Source: Knoxdaviesia capensis (lineage: Eukaryota > Ascomycota > Sordariomycetes > Microascales > Gondwanamycetaceae). From it: 64,000 bases of DNA. The stretch covers positions 1,790,537 through 1,854,536 of the forward strand of contig LNGK01000004.1 in assembly GCA_001510575.1 (NCBI GenBank), read 5' to 3'. Numbering within the stretch: position 1 is the stretch's first letter; every line of letters starts with the position of its first letter. The notes beneath the pieces are model-generated. The model was not told where the DNA came from and ran no database searches. It worked only from the letters and a program-made list of their open reading frames with translations. Of the stretch, positions 34,369 through 46,208 are shown one piece after another. A program made the position numbers and the translations under genes.

Positions 34369-36970
34369 ATGAGGGTAAATCGGGCGTCTCTGGCCCTCCG
34401 TGGCCGATATCTTGCACATGCGACGCCGCTGACGCGTCAACCGTGGGCGTTGATGCGCCTCACGGCCCCAGTCCGGGCACCCGCTGTTCAGAGCTTGAAG
34501 TTCCGGCAGGCCCGATTCTTCAGCTCCTCGCCGGCTCCGGCTTCTGCGGCAGCGGCAGCCGCAGCCGCCGAGGCAGTGTAAGTGCACGATGTGTCTGTCG
34601 CGTGGGTATGTTTGTGTTGTTGTTTTGCTGCTGACTGTTGAACAGAGCCCCCGAAGCCGCCGATCCGTTTGCCGCCGACGCCGCCAAGATGACCCCCGAA
34701 GAGACGAAGCGCCTATCCCAGGTGCGGAACATTGGTATCGCGGTATGTCTGACCCCTTCGGCTCCCCATTTGCCTACCACCTACTATCTCGGGCGAGCAA
34801 CACACTAATATCGCTTTTGTTACAGGCCCACATCGATTCCGGAAAGACGACAGCCACCGAACGAGTTCTCTTCTACACCGGCCGAATTAAGGCCATCCAC
34901 GAAGTCCGCGGTCGCGATTCGGTCGGAGCCAAGATGGACTCCATGGAGCTTGAGCGTGAAAAGGGAATCACCATCCAATCGGCCGCCACATTTGCCGACT
35001 GGAAAAAGGTTGAGGATGGCGTGGAAGAGACATACCACGTCAACTTGATCGACACCCCTGGCCATATCGACTTCACCATCGAGGTCGAGCGTGCTCTGCG
35101 TGTTCTCGATGGTGCTGTCATGATTCTGTGCGCTGTCAGTGCGGTGCAGAGTCAGACCATCACCGTCGATCGCCAAATGAGACGCTACGACGTGCCCCGT
35201 ATCAGCTTTGTCAACAAGATGGACCGCATGGGTGCGAACCCGTGGAAGGCTGTCGAACAGATCAACACCAAGCTGAAGATCCATGCGGCTGCTATCCAGG
35301 TTCCAATTGGTGTCGAGGATGAGTTTCTCGGCGTGGTTGATCTGGTTGAGGGCCGCGCCGTGTATTTCGAGGGTCCCCGAGGCACCAAGATCCGCTACGA
35401 CGAAATCCCTGCTGACCTGGTGGATTTCGCCGCCGAGAAACGCCAGGAGCTGATCGAGAAGCTTGCCGATGTCGACGACGAGATTGCCGAGATGTTCCTT
35501 GACGAGCAGGAGCCCAGCAAGCTGCAGATCAAGGCCGCTATCCGCCGCGCCACCTGTGCGCGCAAGTTCACCCCCGTCCTGATGGGCTCGGCCCTGGCTG
35601 ACAAGGGAATCCAGCCCGTCCTCGATGCCGTGTGCGACTACCTCCCGAACCCTGGCGAAATCAAGAACACGGCCCTGGACAAGTCGAGGGGCGAGCAGGA
35701 AGTCCAACTGGCTCCGTACAACTCACTGCCCTTTGTCGGTCTGGCGTTCAAGCTCGAGGAGAACAACTACGGCCAGCTGACGTACATCCGTGTGTACCAG
35801 GGTAAGCTGCGCAAGGGTTGCTACCTCTTCAACTCGCGAACTGGCAAGAAGGTGCGCATTCCGCGTATTGTGCGCATGCACTCGAACGAGATGGAGGATG
35901 TCACCGAGGTCGGTGCTGGAGAAATCTGCGCCGTGTTCGGTGTCGACTGCGCGTCTGGCGACACCTTCACCGACGGTGGACTTCCGTACACCATGAACTC
36001 CATGTTTGTCCCCGAAGCCGTCATGTCGCTGTCGATCAAGCCGAAGAGATCGATTGATGCCGACAACTTCTCCAAGGCCATGAACCGCTTCCAGCGTGAA
36101 GACCCCACCTTCCGTCTCCACGTCGACGCGGAGAGCGAGGAGACCATCATCTCGGGAATGGGTGAATTGCATCTTGAGATCTACATCGAGCGTCTGCGCC
36201 GTGAGTACAAGGTCGAGTGCACTACCGGCCAGCCGCGGGTGGCCTACCGCGAGACCATCAACCAGCGTGCCGACTTCGACTTCCTCCTGAAGCGGCAGAA
36301 CGGTGGTCCCGGTGATTTCGCCCGTGTTGTTGGTTGGATCGAGCCCAACGAGGCTTCCAGCGACCTGAACGTGTTTGACGACCAGGTTGTTGGCGCTTCG
36401 ATCCCGGAGAAGTTCGTCGCTGCGTGCGGCAAGGGCTTCGAGCAGTCGTGCGACCGCGGCCCGCTGCTGGGTCACCGTGTGCTTGGTGTGAAGATGGTGG
36501 TCAACGACGGCGGGACGCACGTTACCGATTCCTCGGATCACGCGTTCAGTCTGGCGACACAGATGGCGTTTGAGAAGGCCTTCAAGGAGGCCAATGGCCA
36601 GGTGCTGGAGCCGCTGATGAAGACCACCATCACGGCGCCCAACGAGTTCCAGGGCAGCGTCCTCATGCTGCTCAACAAGCGGGGCGCCACCATCAACGAT
36701 ACCGAGATCGGCCCCGACGACTTCACTATCCTGGCCGACTGCAGTCTCAACTCCATGTTCGGCTTCAGCACCCAGCTGCGTGCGGCGACCCAGGGCAAGG
36801 GCGAGTTCAGCATGGAGTTTAGCCACTATGCCGCGGCACCCCCTCACCTACAGTAAGTTTCCATGACAGAGTCCCAAATATCATGGCTCGAGATTATATG
36901 CTAACCTATCTACAGGAAAGAGCTTGTTGCCAAGTACCAGAAGGAACTTGAGGCGAAGCGGACCAAGTAA
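34369..36970 (+). CDS. MEF1: Mitochondrial translation elongation factor G
   Basis: Exons 34369-34577, 34646-34742, 34826-36852 and 36916-36970 give 795 residues. The protein is the GTPase that drives tRNA-mRNA translocation on mitochondrial ribosomes. The N-terminus (MRVNRASLALRGRYLAHATP, later ARFFSSSPA) is a typical presequence with a cleavage-like RxFFS. GTPase motifs are AHIDSGKTT (103-111), DTPGH (178-182) and NKMD (232-235). The switch region has the family sequence DSMELEREKGITI. Domains II-V follow, with GMGELHLEIYIERLRREY and the C-terminal ALVM-like FGFSTQLRAATQGKGEFSME. The very short last exon adds only QKELVAKYQKELEAKRTK. An upstream in-frame ATG (34210) would precede the presequence and is rejected. 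Confidence 0.97.
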
Positions 36971-37738
36971 TTCGACCCAACAACCCCACGGATCACATCT
37001 GGTTCTTCTCTTCACAACTTTGTTTTATTGCACACATTTTCTTTCTTTATCCTGTTACTGCCACACGACCTATTATTTTCCTTTTGCATTCCCGACGAAA
37101 AGCACGCCCCTCGCGACATATATATCCACCCTCCCAGCAGCATCTTTGAGAGGGCTTGCCATGTACTATAGAACTTCCCTGCAGACTGCTGCCGTGTATA
37201 CCCATACAGCGATGTCTGAGCTGTCTGTGAGAAGATGGAGAAGGACGAGAATGAAGAAGAGCGGCGCTAAAAGGTGACGGGAAGCGGAGCGGCATAGGAT
37301 TTTGCTCGCGGGTTGGGTTTTCTGTTTCCCTGTGCCATGCATGTGGCTGGGAGATTTGTATAGACGTGTGTACGATCCTCTGTAATTTAGGCGGCAAACC
37401 ATAGATGAAAAGTCAAGGGCTGCATGTTTTCGAATCAACTTAGAACATGAATCACCGTGAAGTGTTTGTTGTCTTCTCAAATGCGTGGCTGCTGTGTTCG
37501 ACACTTGCAAGCCGGCTCTCTCTCTTTCGGTATCTTCCTCGCCCAGCTTTTTTTTTTTATAACCTCAATTTCTCCTTTTGTCGGCCTCTTCAGGCCGAAT
37601 ACACTGGATATACTTTTACATGCTTTTAAAAAGACGCTCTGTCGGGAGTGCAGAAAAGACAACCAACTTCCGGAGGAAGAATCCAAAACAGATATGAAAA
37701 CAAACAGGAAACCCACCCAAGAAACAAGGCGTGTAAAA
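36971..37738. other. Intergenic, between convergent genes
   Basis: 3' flanks of MEF1 (+) and LYS12 (-). Nothing else is recognised. Confidence 0.6.
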
Positions 37739-38968
37739 CTACAGACGGCGCAGAATATCGTTCAGCACATCCTCGGTCGAAGCCGAGCCGCCGAGATCGG
37801 GGCTGACCAGCTTGCCCTCCTCAAGGTTGGCGTCAACAGCAGCGTAGATCTTAGCGGCGGCAGCCTCCTCGTCAAGGAACTCCAGCATCAGAGCAGCGCT
37901 GCGGAGAGTGGCGATGGGGTTGGCAATTCCACGGCCCTCGATATCGGGGGCACTGCCGTGGCATGGCTCACCAATGGCGAAGCCGGTACCGACGTTCGCG
38001 CTCGGCACGAGACCCAGCGAGCCGACGAGCGCGGCAGCACCGTCAGACAGGATATCACCGTACAGGTTGGGTGCAACGATCACATCGTAGGCCTCGGGCT
38101 GGCGGAACAGCTTGTACACCATCGAGTCGACGATCTGCTCCTCGACGCCCACCGAGGAGAACCGCGGGTCGGCGAGGGCAGCGCGGGCCGTGGAGCGGAA
38201 CAGGCCGTCGGTCTGCGACAGCACGTTCGACTTGTGGGTGATGGTGACGAGCGGCGACGAGTGGATGCTGGGCGCGCCGGCGGCACGGATGTTCTGGCGC
38301 CGCAGCGCAATGTCTCCGGCAATCGAGGCGATGCGGAACGACGCCTTCTCGGAGATGCGCTTGATGGCCTCGGCCACCTTGCCGCTGCCGTCGGCGGCAT
38401 CGAACGTGCGCTCCTCTTTCACGTACAGGTCCTCGGTGTTCTCGCGCACAATCACCATGTCGATCGGGTTCGCGGCCGTCATCACCGACTTGACCGGCCG
38501 CACGTTGGCGTACAGGTCGAGCTTCTTGCGCAGGGCCACAATCGGCGACGAGTAGCCCTTGACGGCGGTGGTCGGCGACGACACGGCGCCGAATAGCGCA
38601 CCGTCGCACTCCTTCTTGAGCACGTCGACCGTCATGTCGGGCAGCGCGGCGCCGGTCTTCTGGAACGTGGCCCAGCCGGCCTCGAGGTCGACGAAGGAGA
38701 ACTTGAGGCCGAGCGACGGGGGGAGGGCTTCGAGGATGCGGCGGCCGGCCGGGATGACCTCGCGGCCAATACCGTCGCCGGGGATGAGGCCTACAAAGAG
38801 ACAACCGCGGGTGTTAGCAGCCTAGAACTTCTTCCGGCCGGAGGAGGAGCTCCGGGACGGGACTCGGGCAGAGCCGGCGGCGGGAGCGCGGGCCAGCGGG
38901 AAACAGCGAGAAACGGAAACGTCAATTGGGGGGCTCTTACCAATGCGGAGAACTCGTCGGGCAGCCAT
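37739..38968 (-). CDS. LYS12: Homoisocitrate dehydrogenase (lysine synthesis)
   Basis: Exons 38968-38941 (28 nt) and 38790-37739 give 359 residues. The enzyme oxidatively decarboxylates homoisocitrate to 2-oxoadipate with NAD in the fungal alpha-aminoadipate pathway. It is a beta-decarboxylating dehydrogenase: IPGDGIG near the N-terminus; the MVIVRENTEDLYVKEE segment typical of homoisocitrate rather than isopropylmalate enzymes; the catalytic THKSNVLSQTDGLF region; the Mg-binding NLYGDILSDGAA; and GSAPDIEGRGIANPIA for NAD binding. The first exon ends after nine codons and the 150-bp intron is phase 1. The N-terminus (MAARRVLRIGLIPGDGIG) has no room for the mitochondrial presequence seen in yeast Lys12, and the C-terminus is LRRL. 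No Gcn4-type TGACTC site is evident in the first 300 bp upstream. Confidence 0.94.
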
Positions 38969-41900
38969 TGTCAATTATGAGAGAGTGATAAAGTTCACGG
39001 GGAAAAAAGAGAGCCGTGAAGACGAAACTGAAGCTGTGTAATGGAGTGATGTTTGCATGGTACTTGTAAAGCACGCGATATAAAAAACTTCAGTGGCTCC
39101 GGCACCGGAGTGTACATGTAGATACCATGGATTGCCAAGGTACATGATAGGTACGCTCTCAACTGTACAGCAGCTCATATAACTCCTTGTACTTTTAGCG
39201 TACCCACAGCTTCCATTCCAACAAAGAATCTGCGACCCTAACCTCCCGCTTAACCCTACTTCCATACCCTAAGATGCGTACTAACGGTTCTAAGAATCGA
39301 CATTATCAGGAACACTGCTATCTTGAAGATATATGTCAGGGCTACCTGACATCTCCTCTCGGTAATAATACGGTACACAGTCAGTCGGGGACAGTCTCAA
39401 TGTGCTGGGTTTTGACTAGTCGTGCACGCAACAAAGCACGAATCAAAATGGGTGTACGGATCCAGCACTCAAGGACTATTGTGCATATATCTGTGGACTG
39501 TAGGTGTGCCACCTATATCCTAACAGTATATGAGATATGTACTGACCAACTGACAGAATGGGGGGGCCCCTAATATATCTCCATATGCATGCACTATGCA
39601 CGAATGCGGCACTCCTAACTCGCTGCTTCAACCGCCTAGACCACTTTGGCGACTCTGAAACAACAGAATCGTTGCAATGTCTGAACCCCAATCGATCTCG
39701 CTGCCAGGCTGGCCTTGCTAGACTTCGAAATCTTGATACTACTGCATACTCTACGCTGGGAACCTGAGTTTGCGTCTTGCCTTATCACCAAATCTCCATC
39801 ATCCACTTCTCTTCATCGACGTGGCCCAAAGCGACCCTCCACAACAGGTGGCAGCCAATCAATCACTCAATGCCCTGAACATGAAAACATGTGTCTGTCC
39901 CCGCCCACCTCGGTGGCATCGCATGACAAGTCACGGCCCCAATATACAGTACTTCGCTTTTGGAACCTCACCCTCCGTGAAAACAGCCCGACCAAGTTAG
40001 TCTGACTGACGAGACACTCCAGCTGACGGGGTCATTCGAGACTGGAAAACATGAGTGATGGCTGTGCTGGATATGTCTCTGGAGCGCAGAAATAGACGAG
40101 AATGGCACACTGGTAGAACCAGAAACAGTACGTCGGTGGCTCGCCTTATATAGGATTTCTCCTCCGTCTGGTCTCTCCCTCCCCTTCATGTTTTCCTCTC
40201 GGAGGCACAGAGGGATCGTCTCGGCTTTGGCCAGTCTGACGCACAAGTTGAACCCCTGAACGTGCAATGCTGGAGTTTGGTTGGACAGCCAGTGCCACCT
40301 TACCCACCCCCCCCCNNNNNNNNNCCCCCCCCCTTTTTTTCTTTATTCTTTTTTATTACATTTTTTTTAAAATATTTTTGTTTATATTTTTGACTTTTCT
40401 GATTCTGTACAGAGTCTCCGGTCTCCACCATTGCCTTTTCGTCTCCCAGCTTTGTGGCCGCGGATTTGAGTCGGCCATGCACCATATACAAAACAGGGAC
40501 TTTTACGGCCTCGCTAAGACATGATAAAACGAAATTCGGGATCGAACAGCACGGGTCCTGGTCTCCTCTTGTTGGCAGAATCTACACAGAAGCCCCAATG
40601 GTAGATCTCCTCCCGTCATTTGCCATTTGGCATGCTGAAAGAGGTTGCATTTTCACTTTAGCTGGGGAGTCACTGTATCGTTGAAAAATGGAACTAATAT
40701 AACAGCTGCATCCTTACTAGTAGGCCTATAGCAGTACGCACAGAACCTTCCATTGAAGCATAATTCCCATCTCCTTGGGATGTCCTCATTACTGAAGATA
40801 GGAATACCGGTGGTGATGTGTAACTTCTGCGTCTAATTCTGTACATTATATACTTATACACTGTTAATCAACCTTCAATCCTAGCATAATTGAGTCCACA
40901 ATGCCCGTGAACGCATTACGGGAGAAAAAAAAAAGATCTTCGTCCGAGGTCCTGGACCAGATTCACCGGCCTCTGTTCTTGGTAACACCTGTTCCAGCTT
41001 CAACGTTGTGTGCACCATCACGTCGGGAAGATGCAGGCTCCCGTAGGAAACGGACGGAAAGCAGACTTGTGCTGCCACGCGCGGAAACACCCTATAAACA
41101 AACACCAAGACGAACAGATTCGGGGAGCTGCCTGACGGCTTCAAGACACTCGAAACGAGAGGAATTTCTAGGTGGTGCAAAGAAAACAGACCAGTGCATG
41201 GTACCCCCCTGGTTCTCTCACTTTTGTCCCATACTCACAACTACCTCAAAACGACCAGGCGAAAGGGTGATACACTACTAGGTAATTTTAACAGTTAGAC
41301 ATTGTTTCACCCGCGCTGCACTGTTCGTTACTCAATACAGGCCGGAACATAACTCGTGGTTTGTGATCCACCCTGTACCTGGCTTCCTCGCCACTGGATG
41401 CCAGGCTCTTCTGGACTCGGACAGACAGCCTCAGCGCGTTTTCCACCCCTTCTTTTTTCCCGTTGGGAGTGGGTATGTGGAGGAGCATCAGTTTTCCAGT
41501 GCCCCCTTCATCATTTTGGCAGTTCAGCTACAATATTGCAAACACCGTACACTCCTTTCCCTTCATGGCCTTGTTTTCCCATCCTCGCGCCATCATCGTC
41601 TGTCAATCTTCAGATATAGCCCATCCAAACAGTTTCTCAGCAAACGCCTCTAACTTCGGATGAAAAGATCAATAGAAGACTTGCACCACATTCCACGATC
41701 TCTCCAGAGAAGGCACGACCGTTTGCTCCCGTGTTTAGCCCCATTTACTCCTTCCTCCGTTTGCCCCTTCCGCTATCCTTCTTTTCTAGGCCTGTTTCCA
41801 CGCGCCTAATCCACTTCAAACCCTGTCACATCGCGCACCTTTGGCGGCAGGCGTGCAGTGCTCTTGCTTCAGGAGCTTCCCCAAACTTCTGTGCACGTCT

Positions 41901-42793
41901 CCTGTTCATTCCCAATTTTTTCCCCCTTCCTGTCCGTGATCCGGGCCATTTGCTACCCTCTTCATATACAGTACTTACTACTTTTCTTCTTCCCCTGATT
42001 CCACTGCTGGTATCCTCTTTATACTGTTCAGTACTGAACATACATGCAGGACGGTGCATTACATGCTGATATTAGTTGGATAGGAGTGTCCTTAGCGATC
42101 TCCTTTTTTCCTGTCGTCAACTTTCTTCTCTCACCCTTAATTCCTTCTTTTTCTGCTCTTTCCTTATAAGTTCAAGGCCGATTGGCGCCGCTCCTGCCCG
42201 TTTCTGTGTTGTCATCCGCACCTTCCTTCACATTCGGTTCTTCGCCCTGAGCCCAACAGCTTGTCTCCATTCCACCCTGAATAGGAACTCACGACCCAGT
42301 TCGGCCATCCTCCGTTCCTTCCTCCCTTCACCTGTCTCGACTGCGCCTTCCCTTCCTAGCCAGCACATCGCAGTTCGTGCTCTAATAATAGTTATTCGAT
42401 TCGTTCTATATACTTCCAATCTGGCTTCTAGTCTGGCCACTGTTTATTAGACTGCCGAACTCAAATTCAACCGCATAAAAATACAAACGAAAGGCACAAG
42501 AAAAAAACGTACCCAGATAAATATTTGGAACCTCTACAGCGAGCGCGTCACAAACGCCGACACACTGCATAACCTGCACGCATTTTCCTTCTGATCATTC
42601 TGTTTTCTTCTCTTCTTCCCATCCTTGTTCTTCCTTCTTCCAATCTCTTTGCCAGCGGCCACCGCAGCGTCTGGCAAGTCTTGCACCCATTCCTCCTTTC
42701 GTCTAAGGCTTCGGTCTGCCTACGACCCAGTTCTTATCAGATCGGTTCTATATCTCCATCCCCATATTAGCTACGGCTCTACCCGTTGCCAAC
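38969..42793. other. 3.8-kb intergenic region with assembly gap
   Basis: It contains the LYS12 promoter (three CCCTA-type telomere-like motifs within 39235-39275), a 9-N gap in a poly-C run, and a C/T-rich leader (about 41700-42790) of the next gene. Open frames are short and without family resemblance. Confidence 0.5.
40316..40324. other. Assembly gap (9 N) inside a poly-C run
   Basis: Nine N are flanked by C-runs on both sides and followed by a T-rich stretch. The true length of the homopolymer is unknown. Confidence 0.99.
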
Positions 42794-44918
42794 ATGAGCC
42801 AGGTCAAGAACCTCCGCGCCATGTTCGAGAGCAAGGGCGACACCCCGCCTCCTCTCGATCGTGGCCGTTCTCCTGCGTTCTCTCAGGGTCAGTTATTTCC
42901 CATGGCGGCTTCTGCCCCTGTGAAGAGTGTTGCTTTTTGCTGGGTCAATGCATTGGTTGTCACAATTGCCATCCCTCTCTTTGTTCCCGCCCTTGACTGC
43001 CTTGGCCATCTGGATGGCTCTCCCTTCACATTCCCGCCTCCTTCCCGCCACCAGCAAGTCTGCAGATCTGGTTGTCAAGCTAACACATTCCATGGCTTTA
43101 TAATGTGTAACAGGAACCGAATCCCCCAGACCTCTCTCCAAGGTCCGCACAAGCTTCATTGCAATCGAGAAGGAAGGTCGAATCGGCCTCCAACGCGACC
43201 CCAGCTCAGACTCCCAGACCACCCAACGACGACCATCCTCGATACCCGAAGACCAGCCTACTCCCCCAGCCGACGAGAAGCCCAAGATGGACATGCCTAT
43301 TCCCAACACACCTGCCAAGTTTGGCCTCGGCGCCGCTTCTGTCCCTACACCGAACTTGACTCCTGCCCATACTCCTCTAGCCAAGATTGCTGGCAATACT
43401 GCGGCCAATCCTGTGGCAGGTCTGGTGGAGGCCTTCCATGAGGCGAAGCCGACAAAGCCGGCGAAGACTGAGGCCGTGGTGCCTTCCAAGGCCGACACCA
43501 AGCCGGCGGACGTTGCTACCAAGCTCCCAGTCAAAGCTACTAGCAATGGTGTGGCGGCTGCGGCTAAGGACGCGCCAACTCGAACCGCCCCGAAGGCCGC
43601 TACCACGAGCTCTGCCGCGCTAAAGCCCGTCAGTGCTCCCAAACCTCATAGCACTCCTGCGCCCGCTGTAAAGTCGCCTACACTTGTCAAGCCCGTGTCG
43701 ATCAAGACACCGGCGCCGGCCGCCGCCAGAGTGCCGACGACGGATGTGAAGAAGTCGGCCATGCCGATAGTAGCGCCTAAGTCCGCGCCCCCGGCATCTG
43801 CGATTAAGAAGCCGCTCGCTGTGCACGTTCCCGCCTCCGAGGCCTCCGCGTTCGTCAAGCCTAAGCCCGGATTGCCCACGCGGCCCGCCAAGCTTCCCTC
43901 GTCGCTGATGGCGCCCACCGCCTCCTCGGTGTCCAAGGGAACCGTGCCCAAGCCGCACCTGCCGCCCCCGCAGCGCCACCTGTCGCCTCCCGGCCGCCTC
44001 CCCCGCGGCATGACGCCCGAGCCGGGCCTCCGTTCAGTGAGCCGCATGAGCGTCGCGACCGTCGGTGGCCACACGCTGCGCCGCCACAACTCGGTTATTG
44101 GCCGCCAGCGCCCCAGCCTGGGCCCGCCGCCGCGCAAGCCCGAGCCCACGGCGGTGATGCGCCGCGAGAAGGAGGTTGACGAGAGCTTCCTTGCGCGCAT
44201 GATGCGCCCGACGCAGGCTTCGTCGTCGCGCATCACCGATAAGGTGCCCATCACGCCGCCCCGTCGGCCCACGCTGGCCCAGCGCCACGACGAGCCGGCC
44301 GGCAGCCGTCAGAGAGACCCCAGCGTCGCGCGCTCGGTTCCCAGCGCCAAGAAGGGAGCCATGGTCTCGCCGCCCATGAGCCTGCGCAGCCCGACCCGCA
44401 CCAGTCATCTCCCCAAGGAGGCACCCGCTGTTAAGTCGGTGCCGAAGAAGGTGACGCCCACGATCGACACGTCGAAGACGCGCTCGCAGCCCCCAGCGGG
44501 CGATGTGCTCAGCTCCCCTGTTCGGGAGGCGACGCACACTGACGAGGTGGTCAAGCCTGTGGCTTCTCCTGTTGTCGAGGCGGCTCCTGTCGCCGCCGCC
44601 GCCGCCGAAGCCGAACCCGTTCCCACCCAGCAGGCGACTGCGCAGGAGACCAAGGAGGAGGAGCCGACCCCCATTCCGGAAGCTACTGCCATTACAGCGG
44701 AGGCTCCCGTTGATGTTTCTACCCCCGATGCTGCCCCGGTGTCGGAGACCCCTGAGCCCATTGGAGCCGAGGACGAGTCGGTTAGCCATACGGATATGGG
44801 CGACGAGAGCGCTGCCGAGGAGAAGGTTGATACTCCCGGCACATCGCTGTCGATGGAGGATATCCAGATGGAAGGATTGAGCATTGCAGACAAGAAAGAG
44901 TTGGAGGAGACGTATTAA
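42794..44918 (+). CDS. Conserved-type fungal low-complexity protein
   Basis: Exons 42794-42887 and 43114-44918, joined in phase 1 across a 226-bp intron (donor GTCAGT), give 632 residues. The N-terminus MSQVKNLRAMFESKGD, followed by RPLSKVRTSFIAIEKEG, has the look of a motif pair I associate with uncharacterised filamentous-ascomycete proteins. I do not recognise a domain with known function. The middle is Pro/Ala/Lys/Thr-rich and repetitive (KPV, APKxA, TPAP units). A basic Arg/Pro/Ser-rich region follows (about 380-500). The last 150 residues are acidic and end in MEDIQMEGLSIADKKELEETY. There is no signal peptide or membrane segment. Composition suggests an intrinsically disordered cytoplasmic or cytoskeleton-associated protein; this is inference. 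Confidence 0.8.
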
Positions 44919-45701
44919 GCGGAGCGGGCGTGTTTGTCCGGCACTCCCCAAGCGAATACCCTCGCTTAATCCCCAGGTTTTAGTCTTTTTTCTTTTTTTC
45001 CTTTACACATTAGCTTGAATCACAGAGTGGTCATCCCAGCGAGGCGCATGTTATTTTGTCAGAGCGGTTCCTGTTTCCTTGTTTTTTCCCCTTTTGTGCA
45101 TCTTTATTGTGGATATGGTATCTTTGCTGTTTCTCCGGTCTCTCGTTTTATCTCCCCTCGCTGCCCCTATCTCTCAACTTTCGTTTCTTTACAGGTTGTT
45201 GTTGTTCAGAGAACATGCTGCTTGATTTTTTATGGTCGTTGTAGTAACCAGTCTTCAATACCTCTGCATTTACAAATTTGTTTTGCCATCCTTCAGGGCA
45301 TCTACAACGTTTTTTTTTTTCTTCTTCTATACAATTCACGATAGTACGGCCGATAGGGGGAAGGATATTTTGTTGTTGATAGATATTAGGTGCAAAACAC
45401 GGAGACAGAGATAGAAAAGAATTTAAACGAAGATGATTGGCATTGTACAGAGCTTTTGGTGCTTTCTATGTAAACAAGAACAGATGATATATAACATGGT
45501 TGACGTGGTGGTTGTACATGGAGAGAATTCAACGGAGACGCATATCCATAGGAGATATCACGCCAGCGAGGTTAAGATGAAGAGATAGTACAGAAAAGTC
45601 CAAGACTATCGAGGTCTTCGGCAGACAGTTGAGCCAGCTTGGGGCAGACTCACTGAGCAGCGCCCCTTTTAACGATTCTAGCTGAGAGAGCGGTTCGTGC
45701 T
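44919..45701. other. Intergenic, between convergent genes
   Basis: T-rich 3' flanks. No gene is recognised. Confidence 0.6.
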
Positions 45702-46208
45702 TTAGGACACCCGACACAACGCAACACCGCCGCGGCGCCGACTGATAGCCTCGCGGATTTCCAACACGCCCAGATCGGTGCTGAGGAACAAGCACTCGCC
45801 CAGCGTGAGGCCCGAGTACTGGCGAACCGACAAGCCGTGGGCCAGACGCTCGAGATCGGCCAGAGTCATGACGATGGAGCGCTTGGGCTTGGAGATGGGT
45901 GTCAGCCGCGACAGCACGGGGCGGTCATTCCAGTACTTGAGGCCGAGCCATAGGCGGCGCGAGGCAACGTTGGCGGAGGTGACGGGCTCGGCGGCGGCAG
46001 CGGCGGCGGTGGCGCCCATGTCGACGGCGCCCTCGGCGGTCGGGGGCGTCGGGCCGCCGCGCACCACGCTGCTCAGGAAGCCGGAGCGGTGCAGCGCCAG
46101 CGCGAGGTTCAGGTTGTATTTTGTGCTGGGGATCGAGGTCAGGCCGAGACGCGCTCTGGCGGCGTTCTGCAGGTGCGAGCAGGTGTGCACGATCGTGAGG
46201 ACGCCCAT
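45702..46208 (-). CDS. MRPS8: Mitochondrial small-subunit ribosomal protein uS8m
   Basis: A single exon of 168 residues starting at ATG 46208 (MGVLTIVHTCSHLQNAARAR). It is a homologue of bacterial ribosomal protein S8, which binds the central domain of the small-subunit rRNA. The start resembles fungal uS8m proteins, which lack a long cleaved presequence. The C-terminal half holds the S8 signature RPVLSRLTPISKPKRSIVMT, then SGLTLGECLFLSTDLGVLEIREA and RRRGGVALCRV, the counterpart of bacterial GGEVLCYV. A Pro/Ala-rich insertion with six consecutive alanines (about 53-75) lies between the two halves. In-frame sequence upstream to 46322 is not protein-like. Confidence 0.9.
   Translation of the reverse strand: MGVLTIVHTCSHLQNAARARLGLTSIPSTKYNLNLALALHRSGFLSSVVRGGPTPPTAEGAVDMGATAAAAAAEPVTSANVASRRLWLGLKYWNDRPVLSRLTPISKPKRSIVMTLADLERLAHGLSVRQYSGLTLGECLFLSTDLGVLEIREAISRRRGGVALCRVS

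Noticed and set aside
35723..36847. 374-codon minus-strand open frame
   Set aside because: Antisense shadow of the MEF1 main exon.
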